Below are positions 8,033 through 19,631 of a stretch of 37,211 nucleotides of DNA, in pieces. Position 1 is the first letter of the stretch, and the number at the start of each line of letters is the position of its first letter. Both the position numbers and the translations under genes were made by a program. Origin of the DNA: Collinsella sp. (lineage in GTDB: Bacteria; Actinomycetota; Coriobacteriia; Coriobacteriales; Coriobacteriaceae). Where the stretch lies: the NCBI GenBank assembly GCA_019414345.1, contig DXMF01000029.1:1-37211 (forward strand). The letters run 5' to 3'. Below the pieces are notes generated by a model. The model had not been told where the DNA came from and searched no databases. It worked only from the letters and a program-made list of their open reading frames with translations.

Positions 8033-8233
8033 ATGTACTCCGTTACATGCTTATTTATATGTCGCTCAACTCATACATATTAGCGTACATATGGCGCGTC
8101 CCAACGATTTCCACGAACGGCAGGAAACTGCAAGGTCGACGGCTCGTAAGCAAATGCCAAAGATCAGGTTATGCGCACGCAAGCTCTTGTATGAGTACGT
8201 TAACATAATCCTCTGCTTTTCCTGCCGCGCACG

Positions 8234-8261
8234 TTCTTGGCGCCCCTGCCTGCGCTATACT
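8234..8261 (+). promoter_or_regulatory. putative galE promoter
   Basis: A -10 TATACT at 8256-8261 with a weak -35 TTCTTG 16 bases upstream; the galE start is 38 bases downstream. Confidence 0.45.
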
Positions 8262-8298
8262 CCCCTCAAGAAGTGTTCCTGATTCGATAGGAGACTAC

Positions 8299-9360
8299 AT
8301 GTCCAAAGCACTCGACCCCAAAGACACCTGCGTCCTCGTAACCGGTGGCGCCGGTTTTATCGGCTCGCACACCGTCGTTCAGCTGCTCGAGGGTGGCTAC
8401 CAGGTCGTCATCGTCGATGATCTCTCCAACTCCAGCGCCGTCGCCGTCGACCGCGTCAAGACCATCGTGGGCGATGAGGCCGCCAAGAACCTCACCTTCT
8501 ACGAGGCCAACGTGCTCGACCGTGATGCGATGAACAAGATCTTCGATACCCATCAGATTGACCGCGTCATCCACTTTGCCGGCTTTAAGGCCGTCGGCGA
8601 GTCGGTGAGCAAGCCCGTCGAGTACTACCACAACAACATCGAGAACACCCTGGTGCTCATCGACGTCATGCGCAACCATGGCTGCAAGTCCATCATCTTC
8701 TCGAGCTCCTCGACCGTCTACGGCGACCCGGACAACCCGCCCGTCACCGAGGAGGATCCCAAGAAGCCCGCGACCAACCCCTATGGTTGGACTAAGTGGA
8801 TGATCGAGCAGATCCTTATGGACGTCCACACCGCCGACCCCGAGTGGGACGTCGTGCTGCTCCGTTACTTCAACCCCATCGGCGCTCATCCGTCGGGCCT
8901 GATCGGCGAGGACCCCAAGGGCATCCCCAACAACCTGGTGCCCTATGTCGCCCAGGTCGCCGTGGGCAAGCTCGAGGCCGTTCAGGTCTTTGGCAACGAC
9001 TACCCCACCCCCGACGGCACCGGCGTGCGCGACTACATCCACGTGTGCGATCTGGCCTCTGGCCACGTTGCCGCCCTTAACTGGATGAACGGCAAGACCG
9101 GCGTCGAGATCTTTAACCTGGGCACCGGCACCGGTACCTCGGTACTCGAGGTCGTCGCCGCCTTCTCCAAGGCTTGTGGCAAGGAGCTGCCCTACATGAT
9201 CCGCGAGCGCCGCGCCGGCGACATCGCTGCCAACTGGTGCGATGCCTCCAAGGCCGAGCGCATGATGGGCTGGAAGGCCCAGTACGACATCGCGGACATG
9301 TGCCGCGATAGCTGGAACTGGCAGAGCCATAACCCCAATGGCTTCGCCGACGCCGAGTAG
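8299..9360 (+). CDS. galE: UDP-glucose 4-epimerase
   Basis: A cytoplasmic NAD-dependent short-chain-dehydrogenase-fold enzyme that interconverts UDP-glucose and UDP-galactose (Leloir pathway, and precursors for surface glycans). Of 353 residues, the N-terminal GGAGFIGSHTVVQLL is the NAD-binding Rossmann loop, SSSSTVYG carries the catalytic serine/threonine, and Y162-x3-K166 (YGWTK) is the catalytic pair. LRYFNPIGAHPSG and the C-terminal GDIAANWCDASKAERMMGW are typical of GalE. A strong AGGAG site precedes the ATG. It has its own terminator and is separate from malQ. Confidence 0.95.
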   Translation: MSKALDPKDTCVLVTGGAGFIGSHTVVQLLEGGYQVVIVDDLSNSSAVAVDRVKTIVGDEAAKNLTFYEANVLDRDAMNKIFDTHQIDRVIHFAGFKAVGESVSKPVEYYHNNIENTLVLIDVMRNHGCKSIIFSSSSTVYGDPDNPPVTEEDPKKPATNPYGWTKWMIEQILMDVHTADPEWDVVLLRYFNPIGAHPSGLIGEDPKGIPNNLVPYVAQVAVGKLEAVQVFGNDYPTPDGTGVRDYIHVCDLASGHVAALNWMNGKTGVEIFNLGTGTGTSVLEVVAAFSKACGKELPYMIRERRAGDIAANWCDASKAERMMGWKAQYDIADMCRDSWNWQSHNPNGFADAE

Positions 9361-9382
9361 CAAAAACCTACATACCGCTCTT

Positions 9383-9416
9383 GCCCCGATCTCACGTTGT
9401 GAGGTCGGGGCTTTTT
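9383..9416 (+). terminator. rho-independent terminator of galE
   Basis: A 13-bp stem (9383-9395 with 9399-9411, one G-U pair) followed by TTTTT. Confidence 0.9.
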
Positions 9417-9470
9417 CATGGCATGTAACCATTCGCCGAAAATCGACCAACTTTTTTATCTTGCCTGTAC

Positions 9471-9482
9471 ATGTTTAAACAA
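9471..9482. promoter_or_regulatory. TTGTTTAAACAA-type operator upstream of malQ
   Basis: ATGTTTAAACAA, centred on the palindrome GTTTAAAC, about 100 bases before malQ and just upstream of a TACAAT hexamer (9490-9495). It matches sites at 18490, 18565, 19460 and 19582. I infer binding by the GntR/UTRA protein at 18688-19407. Confidence 0.55.
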
Positions 9483-9580
9483 CATGTTTTACAATAGGCG
9501 TATCGGATCAGAACATCGGAGGCGGACTGCACACCCATCGGCAGGCCGACCCCACAACAAGAAGGTTGGTGAGCGCATTC

Positions 9581-11086
9581 ATGGAGCGTGCAAGCGGCGT
9601 CCTCATGCCCGTCTCATCTCTGCCCGGACCATACGGAATCGGCGGCTTTGGCTGGAATGCCTACGACTTCGTCGATTTTCTCGCCTCGTGCAAACAACAT
9701 TACTGGCAGATTCTGCCCCTTACGACGATCAGCTATGGCGATTCGCCCTATCAGTCGTTCTCGGCCCGCGCAGGCAACCCCAACTTTATCGACTTTGCCG
9801 AGCTTATCGAGGCAGGGTATCTGGAGCAGCGCGATATCGATGGCGTGTATCTGGGATCCGACCCCAGCAATGTCGACTACGGTGCCATCTTTGGGGGTCG
9901 CCGTCAGATTCTCGACCGCGCCGCCGAGCGCTTTGCTGCCGACAAGCCGGCCGATTTCGATGACTTTATCCAGGCCAACGAGGACTGGCTCATCCCCTAC
10001 TGTGAGTTCATGACCGTCAAAGAGGAGTGCGGTCTCAAGGCGTTTTGGGAGTGGCCCGCGGAACTCCGCACCCGCGGCGAGGCTTCCGCCAAGGTCTGCG
10101 CCGACCATCCGGCGCGTATGCTCTACCACCAGATGACGCAGTACTTCTTCGATCGCCAGTGGAGCCGCCTCAAGGCCTATGCCAACGAGCGCGACATTCT
10201 CATCATCGGCGACCTGCCCATCTATGTCTCGCGTGACTCCGTCGAGATGTGGGCGACGCCTGAGCTCTTTAAGATCGACACCGCCGGCAATCCCGTGAGC
10301 GTCGCTGGCACGCCGCCCGACCAGTTCTCGACCACCGGCCAGTACTGGGGCAACCCCATCTACGACTGGGACGCCATGGAGTCCGACGGCTTCTCCTGGT
10401 GGGAGGGCCGCATTCGCGCCGCCCTCGACATGTACGACGTCATCCGCCTGGATCACTTCCGCGGCTTCGAGGCCTATTGGGAGGTGCCGTTCTCCTCGCC
10501 CGATTCGTCCTACGGTTCGTGGACGCAGGGTCCCGGCCTCAAGTTCTTCAAGACGCTCGAGGAAAAGCTCGGCACGCTGCCCATCATCGCCGAGGACCTG
10601 GGCTTCCTCACCCCCGGCGTCATCGACATGCGCGACAACTCGGGCTTCCCCGGCATGAAGATCCTGCAGTTTGCCTTTGAGGGCACCAACTCGTACTACC
10701 TGCCGCATAACTACATCGCCAACACCGTCGCCTATGTGGGCACCCACGATAACGAGACGGCGCGCGGTTGGTTTGAGGGAACGGCCACCCCGCGTCAGCG
10801 CGAGCAGGCAGCCCTGTACACCCATCAGCAGGCCGGCGAACCCATGGCAGATGCACTCAATCGCACCATCGCCGCCAGCGTGAGCGACACGTGCATCTAC
10901 ACCATGCAGGACCTGCTCAACTTGGGCAACGAGGCGCGCATCAACACCCCTGCCACGCTGGGCGGCAACTGGACCTGGCGCATGCTCGACGGCGCCATCA
11001 CCCGCGAGCTCGAGCACAAACTCACCGACTGGACCGAGACCTACTTCCGCATCCCGTCGGAAGCCGAAATCGAGCTTCCTCAATAG
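9581..11086 (+). CDS. malQ: 4-alpha-glucanotransferase (amylomaltase, GH77)
   Basis: The cytoplasmic GH77 enzyme transfers alpha-1,4-glucan segments between malto-oligosaccharides and releases glucose. The 501-residue length is normal for the short bacterial form. The nucleophile is D291 in RLDHFRG, the acid/base is E338 in IIAEDLG and the third acid is D390 in GTHDNE. The segment PPDQFSTTGQYWGNPIYDW is diagnostic. The ATG at 9581 follows a GGTGAG site; upstream TTG/GTG codons in frame are less likely. It precedes glgP by 128 bases with only a weak terminator between them, so the two are probably partly cotranscribed for maltodextrin breakdown. Confidence 0.95.
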   Translation: MERASGVLMPVSSLPGPYGIGGFGWNAYDFVDFLASCKQHYWQILPLTTISYGDSPYQSFSARAGNPNFIDFAELIEAGYLEQRDIDGVYLGSDPSNVDYGAIFGGRRQILDRAAERFAADKPADFDDFIQANEDWLIPYCEFMTVKEECGLKAFWEWPAELRTRGEASAKVCADHPARMLYHQMTQYFFDRQWSRLKAYANERDILIIGDLPIYVSRDSVEMWATPELFKIDTAGNPVSVAGTPPDQFSTTGQYWGNPIYDWDAMESDGFSWWEGRIRAALDMYDVIRLDHFRGFEAYWEVPFSSPDSSYGSWTQGPGLKFFKTLEEKLGTLPIIAEDLGFLTPGVIDMRDNSGFPGMKILQFAFEGTNSYYLPHNYIANTVAYVGTHDNETARGWFEGTATPRQREQAALYTHQQAGEPMADALNRTIAASVSDTCIYTMQDLLNLGNEARINTPATLGGNWTWRMLDGAITRELEHKLTDWTETYFRIPSEAEIELPQ

Positions 11087-11134
11087 GAGCTACCGCGCCC
11101 GACCCCTCCCCACCGTGCGGACGCGCTTGCTTTT

Positions 11135-11174
11135 CCCGCGCGAGGCCACCCCAATCCCCTCGCGCGGGCTTCTT
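11135..11174 (+). terminator. GC-rich hairpin between malQ and glgP
   Basis: An 11-bp stem (11135-11145 with 11158-11168) followed by CTTCTT. The short U-tract suggests partial termination or transcript processing. Confidence 0.5.
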
Positions 11175-11214
11175 ATGAATTGCAGACATGAAACAACCCA
11201 TCACAGGAGAAAAC

Positions 11215-13482
<2,268 letters not shown>

Positions 13483-13507
13483 CCCATTCCCCTTACTCAT
13501 CCTCTTG

Positions 13508-13541
13508 AAAGCGGAGTCGTGGCAACACGGCTCCGCTTTTT
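13508..13541 (+). terminator. rho-independent terminator of glgP
   Basis: A 12-bp stem (13510-13521 with 13526-13537) capped by GCAA and followed by TTTTT. Confidence 0.92.
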
Positions 13542-13580
13542 GTGTCCATATGCCGGCCTATGGTTTGTCTCGACCAAACA

Positions 13581-13876
13581 ATCTCGATCTGTAACACCTA
13601 ACCGGCAAAATTGGGTCTATCTGTTACAGATCAAGACAAACAGAATTGTCCCGATGAACTGTCTCAATCTGTAACAGATAACCGCTGGAATCGGGTCTAC
13701 CTGTTACAGAACGAGACAGACGGGCAAGGCTGCTAAAACAATCTCGATCTGTAACAGGTAGCTGCCAAAATCAGTCCTTCGTGTTACAGATCGAGACGGA
13801 AGGACAGACGGCTCAACTCAATCTCGTTCTGTAACATCTAAACCCAATTCGAACCTCTACCTGTTACAGATCAAGA
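13581..13876. repeat. 80-bp-period array of alternating inverted half-sites (BIME-like)
   Basis: Eight copies of a roughly 16-20-base half-site with the invariant core TCTGTAACA (typically CTCGATCTGTAACAGGTA) alternate in orientation. Left halves begin at 13581, 13661, 13741 and 13821; right halves begin at 13621, 13701, 13781 and 13861. The period is therefore exactly 80 bp, with a half-site every 40 bp. Any neighbouring pair can form a hairpin, so the pairing register can switch. The loop sequences of units 1 and 2 are partly conserved (TAACCG...GGGTCTA), and those of units 3 and 4 have diverged. The array lies between two convergent terminators, so it is probably not a promoter. It is not a CRISPR array because the repeats are inverted and the spacers related. 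Confidence 0.9.
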
Positions 13877-13902
13877 TAAGCTAACAGATGGACAACCCCA
13901 AC

Positions 13903-13948
13903 ACAAAGAAAGGCTCCCCTCTCGCCTAGTGGACGGGAGGGGAGCCTT
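13903..13948 (-). terminator. rho-independent terminator of the ABC importer operon
   Basis: A 12-bp stem (13910-13921 with 13937-13948); the minus strand continues TTTCTTTGTG. It lies 68 bases past the ATPase stop. Confidence 0.8.
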
Positions 13949-14016
13949 ATATGTGACCGCGGCAAAAGGATGGCAATACCGCAGTCGCCCAAAGGGAGGG
14001 CCTGGATGCACCGGGC

Positions 14017-15216
<1,200 letters not shown>

Positions 15217-15283
15217 GTCTTTACCTTTCGATATGCGGCGCCACGCTGAAGGGGCCGCAGAAACTTGCAAAACAGTTACGGCA

Positions 15284-16123
15284 TCAGCCCTTGACGGCAC
15301 CTGCCACCACGCCGTCGATGATGTACTTCTGGCAGAAGATGTACATGATGACGATGGGGACAACGACCATCATGATGCAGGCCATCATGGGGCCGAGCTC
15401 GACGTGGCCATAGCCGCCACGGAAGTACTGGATCAAGATAGGAATGGTCTTGTACTTGGTGGAGTCGAGCGTAAGGTAGGGCAGCAGGTAGTCGTTCCAG
15501 ACCCACATGGTCTCGAGGATGCCGACCGAAAGATAGGTGGGCTTCATGATGGGGAGAACGATCTTAAAGAACACCTGAACCGGGTTGCAGCCGTCAATCA
15601 TGGCCGCCTCCTCGATCTCGAGCGGGATGTTCTTTACAAAGCCGGCGAACATAAAGACCGCCAGGCCCGCGCCAAAGCCCAGATAGATAAAGCAGATGTT
15701 GAACGGCGTATTAAAGCCGATGCGGTCCGCCAAATTGGACAGCGTGAACATCAGCATCTGGAACGGTACGACCATCGAGAACACGAACAGGTAATAGAAG
15801 AAGTTCGAGATCTTGTTGTTGACACGAACCACGTACCAAGCGCACATGGAGCAGCACACCAGAATCAGCACGACCGACGTGACTGTGATGATGAGCGAGT
15901 ACATAAACGCCGAGGCAAAGCCCTGCTCGTTCAGAGCGTGCACGTAGTTTGCGAGGCCGTTGAACGTCTCGGGCGTGAGCAGATCGAACGCCGTGGTGGT
16001 GCTGATTGCGGTCCCCTTCTTAAAGGAATTGAGCGCAATCATGAACACAGGGTAGATCCACGCGAGCGACAGAATCGTAAAGAAGATCGAGAGCGCGCGG
16101 TTAATAGCCTTATCGCGTTTCAT
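15284..16123 (-). CDS. carbohydrate ABC transporter permease, MalG type
   Basis: A 279-residue inner-membrane protein with about six transmembrane helices. It has the cytoplasmic EAA loop that docks the ATPase (about residues 165-190, EIEEAAMIDGCNPVQVFFKIVLPIMKP). The short charged N-terminus and AWIYPVFMIALNSFK opening are typical of CUT1-family MalG proteins. Its ATG overlaps the stop of the preceding permease by one base (TAATG), indicating translational coupling and a heterodimeric pore. Confidence 0.93.
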   Translation of the reverse strand: MKRDKAINRALSIFFTILSLAWIYPVFMIALNSFKKGTAISTTTAFDLLTPETFNGLANYVHALNEQGFASAFMYSLIITVTSVVLILVCCSMCAWYVVRVNNKISNFFYYLFVFSMVVPFQMLMFTLSNLADRIGFNTPFNICFIYLGFGAGLAVFMFAGFVKNIPLEIEEAAMIDGCNPVQVFFKIVLPIMKPTYLSVGILETMWVWNDYLLPYLTLDSTKYKTIPILIQYFRGGYGHVELGPMMACIMMVVVPIVIMYIFCQKYIIDGVVAGAVKG

Positions 16124-16977
16124 TACTGCTGCACCTCCTTGGACCTCGTGGCCTTAAGCTGGATCATAGAAATAGCGACAACCAGGATGCAGAAGATAAC
16201 TGCCTTGGCCTGACCGATGCCCTGCCATGCGATGCCAGCACGCGAATAGAACGTGTTGTAGATGTTCAGGGCGAGCATCTCGGTGGAGTGCGCCGGGGCA
16301 CCACCGGTAAGGGCGAGGTTCTGGTCGAACAGCTTAAAGCCGTTGGTGATGGACAGGAACAGGCAGATGGTGATGGTCGGCATCAGGTTGGGGATCTTAA
16401 CCTTCCAAAACGTCTGCCATGCCGTAGCGCCGTCGACCTTGGCGGCCTCGATGTAATCAGACGGAATGGACTGCAGACCGGCGATGTAGATGATCATCAT
16501 GTAGCCGACCTGTTGCCACAGGGTCAGGATGATAAGGCCCCAGAAGCCAGCGGCGGAGTTGAGGGCGATAAGCTGGGCACCCACGTTGGAGAGCAGGCAG
16601 TTGATCAGAATCTGCCAAATGTAACCCAGCACAATGCCGCCAATCAGGTTAGGCATAAAGAAAATCGTACGGAAGATGTTGGTGCCCTTGAGCGCCTTGC
16701 GAGTGAGCGCCTGCGCAATGGCCAGCGCGATCACGTTGATGAGCACCGTCGACAGGAAGGCAAACGCCACGGTAAAGAAGAACGACGTGGAGAACTGCGG
16801 GTCGGTCAGTGCGCGCACGTAGTTCTCGATACCGACAAAGTGCGCGTTATTGATGGTAATAAACTGGCAGAACGAGAGATAGAAACCCTGGATAAAGGGA
16901 ATCACGAACCCGATCATAAACGCCAGGCACGTGGGCAGCATAAAGAGCGGCCACCAGCGCTTGAGTGCTTTGCCCAT
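16123..16977 (-). CDS. carbohydrate ABC transporter permease, MalF type
   Basis: A 284-residue CUT1 permease with about six helices, beginning with the typical FMLPTCLAFMIGFVIPFIQGFYLSF helix. The EAA loop is near residues 180-205 (PSDYIEAAKVDGATAWQTFWKVKIP). It lacks the long periplasmic P2 loop of E. coli MalF, as usual in Gram-positive bacteria. AAAGGACCC precedes the ATG. It is separated from the solute-binding-protein gene by a stem-loop, which probably sets the permease level below that of the binding protein. Confidence 0.93.
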   Translation of the reverse strand: MGKALKRWWPLFMLPTCLAFMIGFVIPFIQGFYLSFCQFITINNAHFVGIENYVRALTDPQFSTSFFFTVAFAFLSTVLINVIALAIAQALTRKALKGTNIFRTIFFMPNLIGGIVLGYIWQILINCLLSNVGAQLIALNSAAGFWGLIILTLWQQVGYMMIIYIAGLQSIPSDYIEAAKVDGATAWQTFWKVKIPNLMPTITICLFLSITNGFKLFDQNLALTGGAPAHSTEMLALNIYNTFYSRAGIAWQGIGQAKAVIFCILVVAISMIQLKATRSKEVQQ

Positions 16978-16997
16978 AGAAGGGTCCTTTCAATATG

Positions 16998-17033
16998 CAG
17001 GGGGCGGGCAAACCTACGTCTGCCCGCCCCCTG
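16998..17033 (-). promoter_or_regulatory. intercistronic stem-loop after the solute-binding-protein gene
   Basis: A GC-rich hairpin (CAGGGGGCGGGCA paired with its complement) without a U-tract lies between the binding-protein stop and the first permease. Such elements usually stabilise the upstream mRNA or cause partial termination. Confidence 0.6.
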
Positions 17034-17064
17034 TCGCTAATCAGATAGCTTGGGCAGCAACTGC

Positions 17065-18381
17065 TTACTCGGAAGCAGCCTTCTCGGTCTTCCAGCCATC
17101 GACGAAGGCGTTCTTGACGCCGTCCCACTTGGTGTTGTCGGCAGCATAAGCGATGAGAGCCTGCTTGAGGTTCTTCTTCCACTCCTCGGAGGGGATGTAA
17201 ACGAAGTCCCAAGCGACAGTCTTCTTGCCGTCCTTGGCCATAGCAACGGCCTGCTGAGAGAAGACGTTGGTGGTCTCCTTAGCGCTCTTGAACGGGGCGG
17301 TCAGGCCCATCTTGTCAGCGATGATGCTGGTGGCGGTGTCAGAAGTGACGCACCAATACATGAAGTCCTCGGTGGCCTTCTGGGCATCCTCGGAAGCCTG
17401 GGAGCTGACGCACCAGTAGTTCTCGCCGCCGGAGCACAGGCCCTGGTTCTCCTCGCCGTCGACGCCGATGTAGATCGGCAGCATGCCGAGCTGGTCGTCG
17501 GTCATACCGGCCTTGGTGAGGTCGGCGTAGGCCCAAGAGCCGTTCTGGTAGAAGACGGCCTTGCCGGTTGCGAACTCGTTGGTGGCGTCGTCACCGGTCT
17601 TGGAGGCGAGCTGCGAAGGATCGCAGGTGGAGTCGGTGATGTACAGGTCGAAGATCTGCTTAAAGTTGTCGAGATACTCGCCCTTGATCTCGTCGTCCTC
17701 CTGGTTGTGCTCCTTCTCGAACTCGTAGTAGAGCGGGAGGTTGGCGAGGTGGGTGGTGTAGCGCCAGCTGGAGGAGTCATCCATGCCGGCGGAAGTGAAG
17801 GCACCGTCAACGCCGAGCTCGTCCTTGCGGGCCTGGATGTCATCGGCGCAAGCCTTCAGCTTGTCGAAGGAGTTGATGTCCTCGGCCTTGTAGCCGGCCT
17901 TCTCGAGGAGCTCCTTGTTGTAGATGATGCCGTAGCTCTCCTGAACCCAGTCGATACCCAGATCCTTGCCGTCGGACTGCAGCGCCAGGGAGTCGTCGAT
18001 AAGCTCGCCGCGGAGCTTGGTGTCGGAAAGATCGGCGCAGTAGTCCTTCCAGTTCTTAAGACCGGTGGGGCCGTTGACCTGGAACAGCGTCGGAGCGGAG
18101 CTCTTGGACATCTCGGACTTGAGCTTCTCCTCGTAGGTGTTGGAGGCGGCGGTCACGATCTTGACCTCGACGCCCTTCTCCTTCTTGTACGCCTTGGCGA
18201 TCTCCTTCCACTCCTTGTCGACCTCGGGCTTGAACTGGAGGAAGTAGACCTCGGCAGCGTCACCAGAAGCAGAGGAGCCAGAGCCGGCAGAACCACCGCA
18301 GCCCACGAGGCCCAGACCAAGAACCGCAGCCGCGGAACCAGCAAAGCCCAGGAACTGCCTTCTGCTCATTTCGTTCTTCAT
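17065..18381 (-). CDS. carbohydrate ABC transporter solute-binding lipoprotein (MalE-like)
   Basis: A 438-residue extracellular sugar-binding protein. The N-terminus MSRRQFLGFAGSAAAVLG combines a twin-arginine signal with a lipobox ending LVGC, so it is probably exported folded and lipid-anchored. The mature part is a CUT1 cluster solute-binding protein (YFLQFKPEVDKEWKEIAKAY start; NGSWAYADLTKAG and GGENYWCVSSQASEDAQKA later). The start at 18381 has an AAGGGTGG site. It is first in an operon with two permeases and an ATPase. The nearby malQ and glgP and the shared operator suggest maltose or maltodextrin as ligand; the sequence alone does not prove it. Confidence 0.92.
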   Translation of the reverse strand: MKNEMSRRQFLGFAGSAAAVLGLGLVGCGGSAGSGSSASGDAAEVYFLQFKPEVDKEWKEIAKAYKKEKGVEVKIVTAASNTYEEKLKSEMSKSSAPTLFQVNGPTGLKNWKDYCADLSDTKLRGELIDDSLALQSDGKDLGIDWVQESYGIIYNKELLEKAGYKAEDINSFDKLKACADDIQARKDELGVDGAFTSAGMDDSSSWRYTTHLANLPLYYEFEKEHNQEDDEIKGEYLDNFKQIFDLYITDSTCDPSQLASKTGDDATNEFATGKAVFYQNGSWAYADLTKAGMTDDQLGMLPIYIGVDGEENQGLCSGGENYWCVSSQASEDAQKATEDFMYWCVTSDTATSIIADKMGLTAPFKSAKETTNVFSQQAVAMAKDGKKTVAWDFVYIPSEEWKKNLKQALIAYAADNTKWDGVKNAFVDGWKTEKAASE

Positions 18382-18489
18382 TACAATCCACCCTTTCACA
18401 CCGTGGCGGCACCCTTTGCCGCCGCCTTCGGAGATTGGCTCGGGGACTTTGCCCCTTTTGCTGACTTGTACAATACGCTATTTGGCTAG

Positions 18490-18501
18490 TTGTTTGAACA
18501 A
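18490..18501. promoter_or_regulatory. operator site in the leader of the ABC importer operon
   Basis: TTGTTTGAACAA, one change from the palindrome TTGTTTAAACAA, 108 bases upstream of the binding-protein gene. Confidence 0.55.
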
Positions 18502-18547
18502 GTATTACTAGAGCGGTAGAAAAACTTCGGTGAACGGTAATTTCAGC

Positions 18548-18583
18548 TTGATACTTGACAAGTTTTGTATAAACAATTATTTA
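18548..18583. promoter_or_regulatory. overlapping promoters with embedded operator upstream of the ABC importer
   Basis: On minus, TTGTTT (18571-18576), a 17-base spacer and TATCAA (18548-18553) could drive the importer. On plus, TTGACA (18555-18560), 17 bases and TATTTA (18578-18583) is an even better match and points into the hairpin at 18595-18649. The operator-like TTGTATAAACAA (18565-18576) sits inside both. Confidence 0.5.
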
Positions 18584-18594
18584 TTATCGAATGC

Positions 18595-18649
18595 AGAGAA
18601 AACGCCCGGTCAAGCCGATGCATCGTCGGTTTGACCGGGCGTTTTCTCT
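18595..18649. terminator. long hairpin, probable bidirectional terminator after the GntR gene
   Basis: A perfect 19-bp stem (18595-18613 with 18631-18649) with AGAGAAAA at one foot and TTTTCTCT at the other, so each strand offers an A/U-rich terminator stem. It lies 38 bases past the GntR stop. Confidence 0.75.
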
Positions 18650-18687
18650 TTGAGGGCATGAGTCTCGTCAGGCTGCGAGCTAGCCGG

Positions 18688-19407
18688 CTATCGCTTGGAG
18701 TTGACACGGTAGTGGAAGATCTCGGGATGCGTGCGGGCATGCGTGACCTCGAACAAGATGCCGTCCGAAGTGTACGACTGGCTCTCCATGACGGCGACAC
18801 AGTTGTACTTGCCAAGGTCCAAGTAGCTGCAGTCCTCATCGTTGGCGAGCTCGACACTCACCGTACGGCGGCTCGCCATCACTTTGATGCCGCGCTTGTG
18901 CTCCAGATAGCCGTAGATAGAATCCGCCGCGATCTCGGGGGTCAGGCCCTTGGCGATCGACGCCAAAAAGTAGCCGTGGTCCACTTGGCGCGCGCTGCCG
19001 TTGAGGCTTCGGACACGCACGACGCGAATCAGCTCCTCGCCCACCTTAAAGCCCAGGCGACGAGAGAGTTGCTCAGTGCAAATCAAATGTTCAAAAGACT
19101 TGACCTCGGTCGATGCGACGGCATTGTTGCGTTTTGCGAACTCGCCAAACGACTCAACCTCTTCGAGTGCGCCCAGCATGTCGGTTTCGCCCTTAAGCCA
19201 AATAACGCGCACGCCCTTACCGTGTATAGGCTGCACAAACATCTGGTCGGCCAGCATGCTCAAGGCGCGTCGAACGGTATTGCGCGTGCAGCCAAACTCC
19301 GCGGTCAGCTCGGCTTCGGTTGGCAGCATCTCCTGAAACGCATAGGTCCCGTTGATGATGCGCGAACGGATCTCGCGGTAGATTCCTTCGTAAATCGCTT
19401 TTGGCAT
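18688..19407 (-). CDS. GntR-family regulator with UTRA domain, likely maltose/alpha-glucoside regulon
   Basis: 239 residues. The winged helix is at about residues 5-70 (LPTEAELTAEFGCTRNTVRRALSML, then IHGKGVRV). The UTRA domain (about 85-235) is in the TreR/HutC group, members of which sense sugar phosphates such as trehalose-6-phosphate. The ATG follows AGAGGTGA. It is divergent from the PTS-HAD gene and convergent in theme with the importer. A TTGTTTAAAC site overlaps its own promoter (extended -10 TGCTATCGT), so autoregulation is likely. The effector is most plausibly the sugar phosphate made by the neighbouring PTS; this is inference. Confidence 0.88.
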   Translation of the reverse strand: MPKAIYEGIYREIRSRIINGTYAFQEMLPTEAELTAEFGCTRNTVRRALSMLADQMFVQPIHGKGVRVIWLKGETDMLGALEEVESFGEFAKRNNAVASTEVKSFEHLICTEQLSRRLGFKVGEELIRVVRVRSLNGSARQVDHGYFLASIAKGLTPEIAADSIYGYLEHKRGIKVMASRRTVSVELANDEDCSYLDLGKYNCVAVMESQSYTSDGILFEVTHARTHPEIFHYRVNSKR

Positions 19408-19459
19408 GATTTCACCTCTAATGAATATGTATGGCTAGGCACGATAGCATTTCTTAAAG

Positions 19460-19471
19460 TTGTTTAAACCG
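19460..19471. promoter_or_regulatory. operator site at the GntR gene promoter
   Basis: TTGTTTAAACCG, overlapping the likely -35 region of the regulator gene. A separate dyad CGGTAAA/TTTACCG (19477-19483 and 19494-19500) lies between the divergent genes. Confidence 0.55.
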
Positions 19472-19581
19472 ATTATCGGTAAAGCACGGATTATTTACCG
19501 TCGACGGTTCCCCCGAAACCCAAATCGGACCGAATCAAAACCGTCAATGCGGCAAGCAGCCAGTCCTCTACAATGAGTTCA

Positions 19582-19593
19582 TTGTTTAAACGT
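19582..19593. promoter_or_regulatory. operator site at the PTS-HAD gene promoter
   Basis: TTGTTTAAACGT, starting eight bases after a TACAAT -10 hexamer (19569-19574), so it would cover the transcription start and suits repression. Confidence 0.55.
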
Positions 19594-19631
19594 TCTTGCT
19601 CGCACAGCATGTTGCATCCGGAAGGCATATT

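Noticed and set aside
13561..13890. CRISPR array
   Set aside because: Repeats alternate in orientation with 40-bp spacing, spacers are partly similar to each other, and no cas genes are present.
17050..18489. A 479-codon plus-strand frame opposite the solute-binding protein
   Set aside because: Product is Val/Leu/Gly-rich shadow with no domain; the minus-strand gene has a Tat-lipoprotein signal, ribosome binding site and family motifs.
18379..18649. Riboswitch in the importer leader
   Set aside because: I see promoter hexamers, operator palindromes and a terminator, but no known riboswitch core motif.
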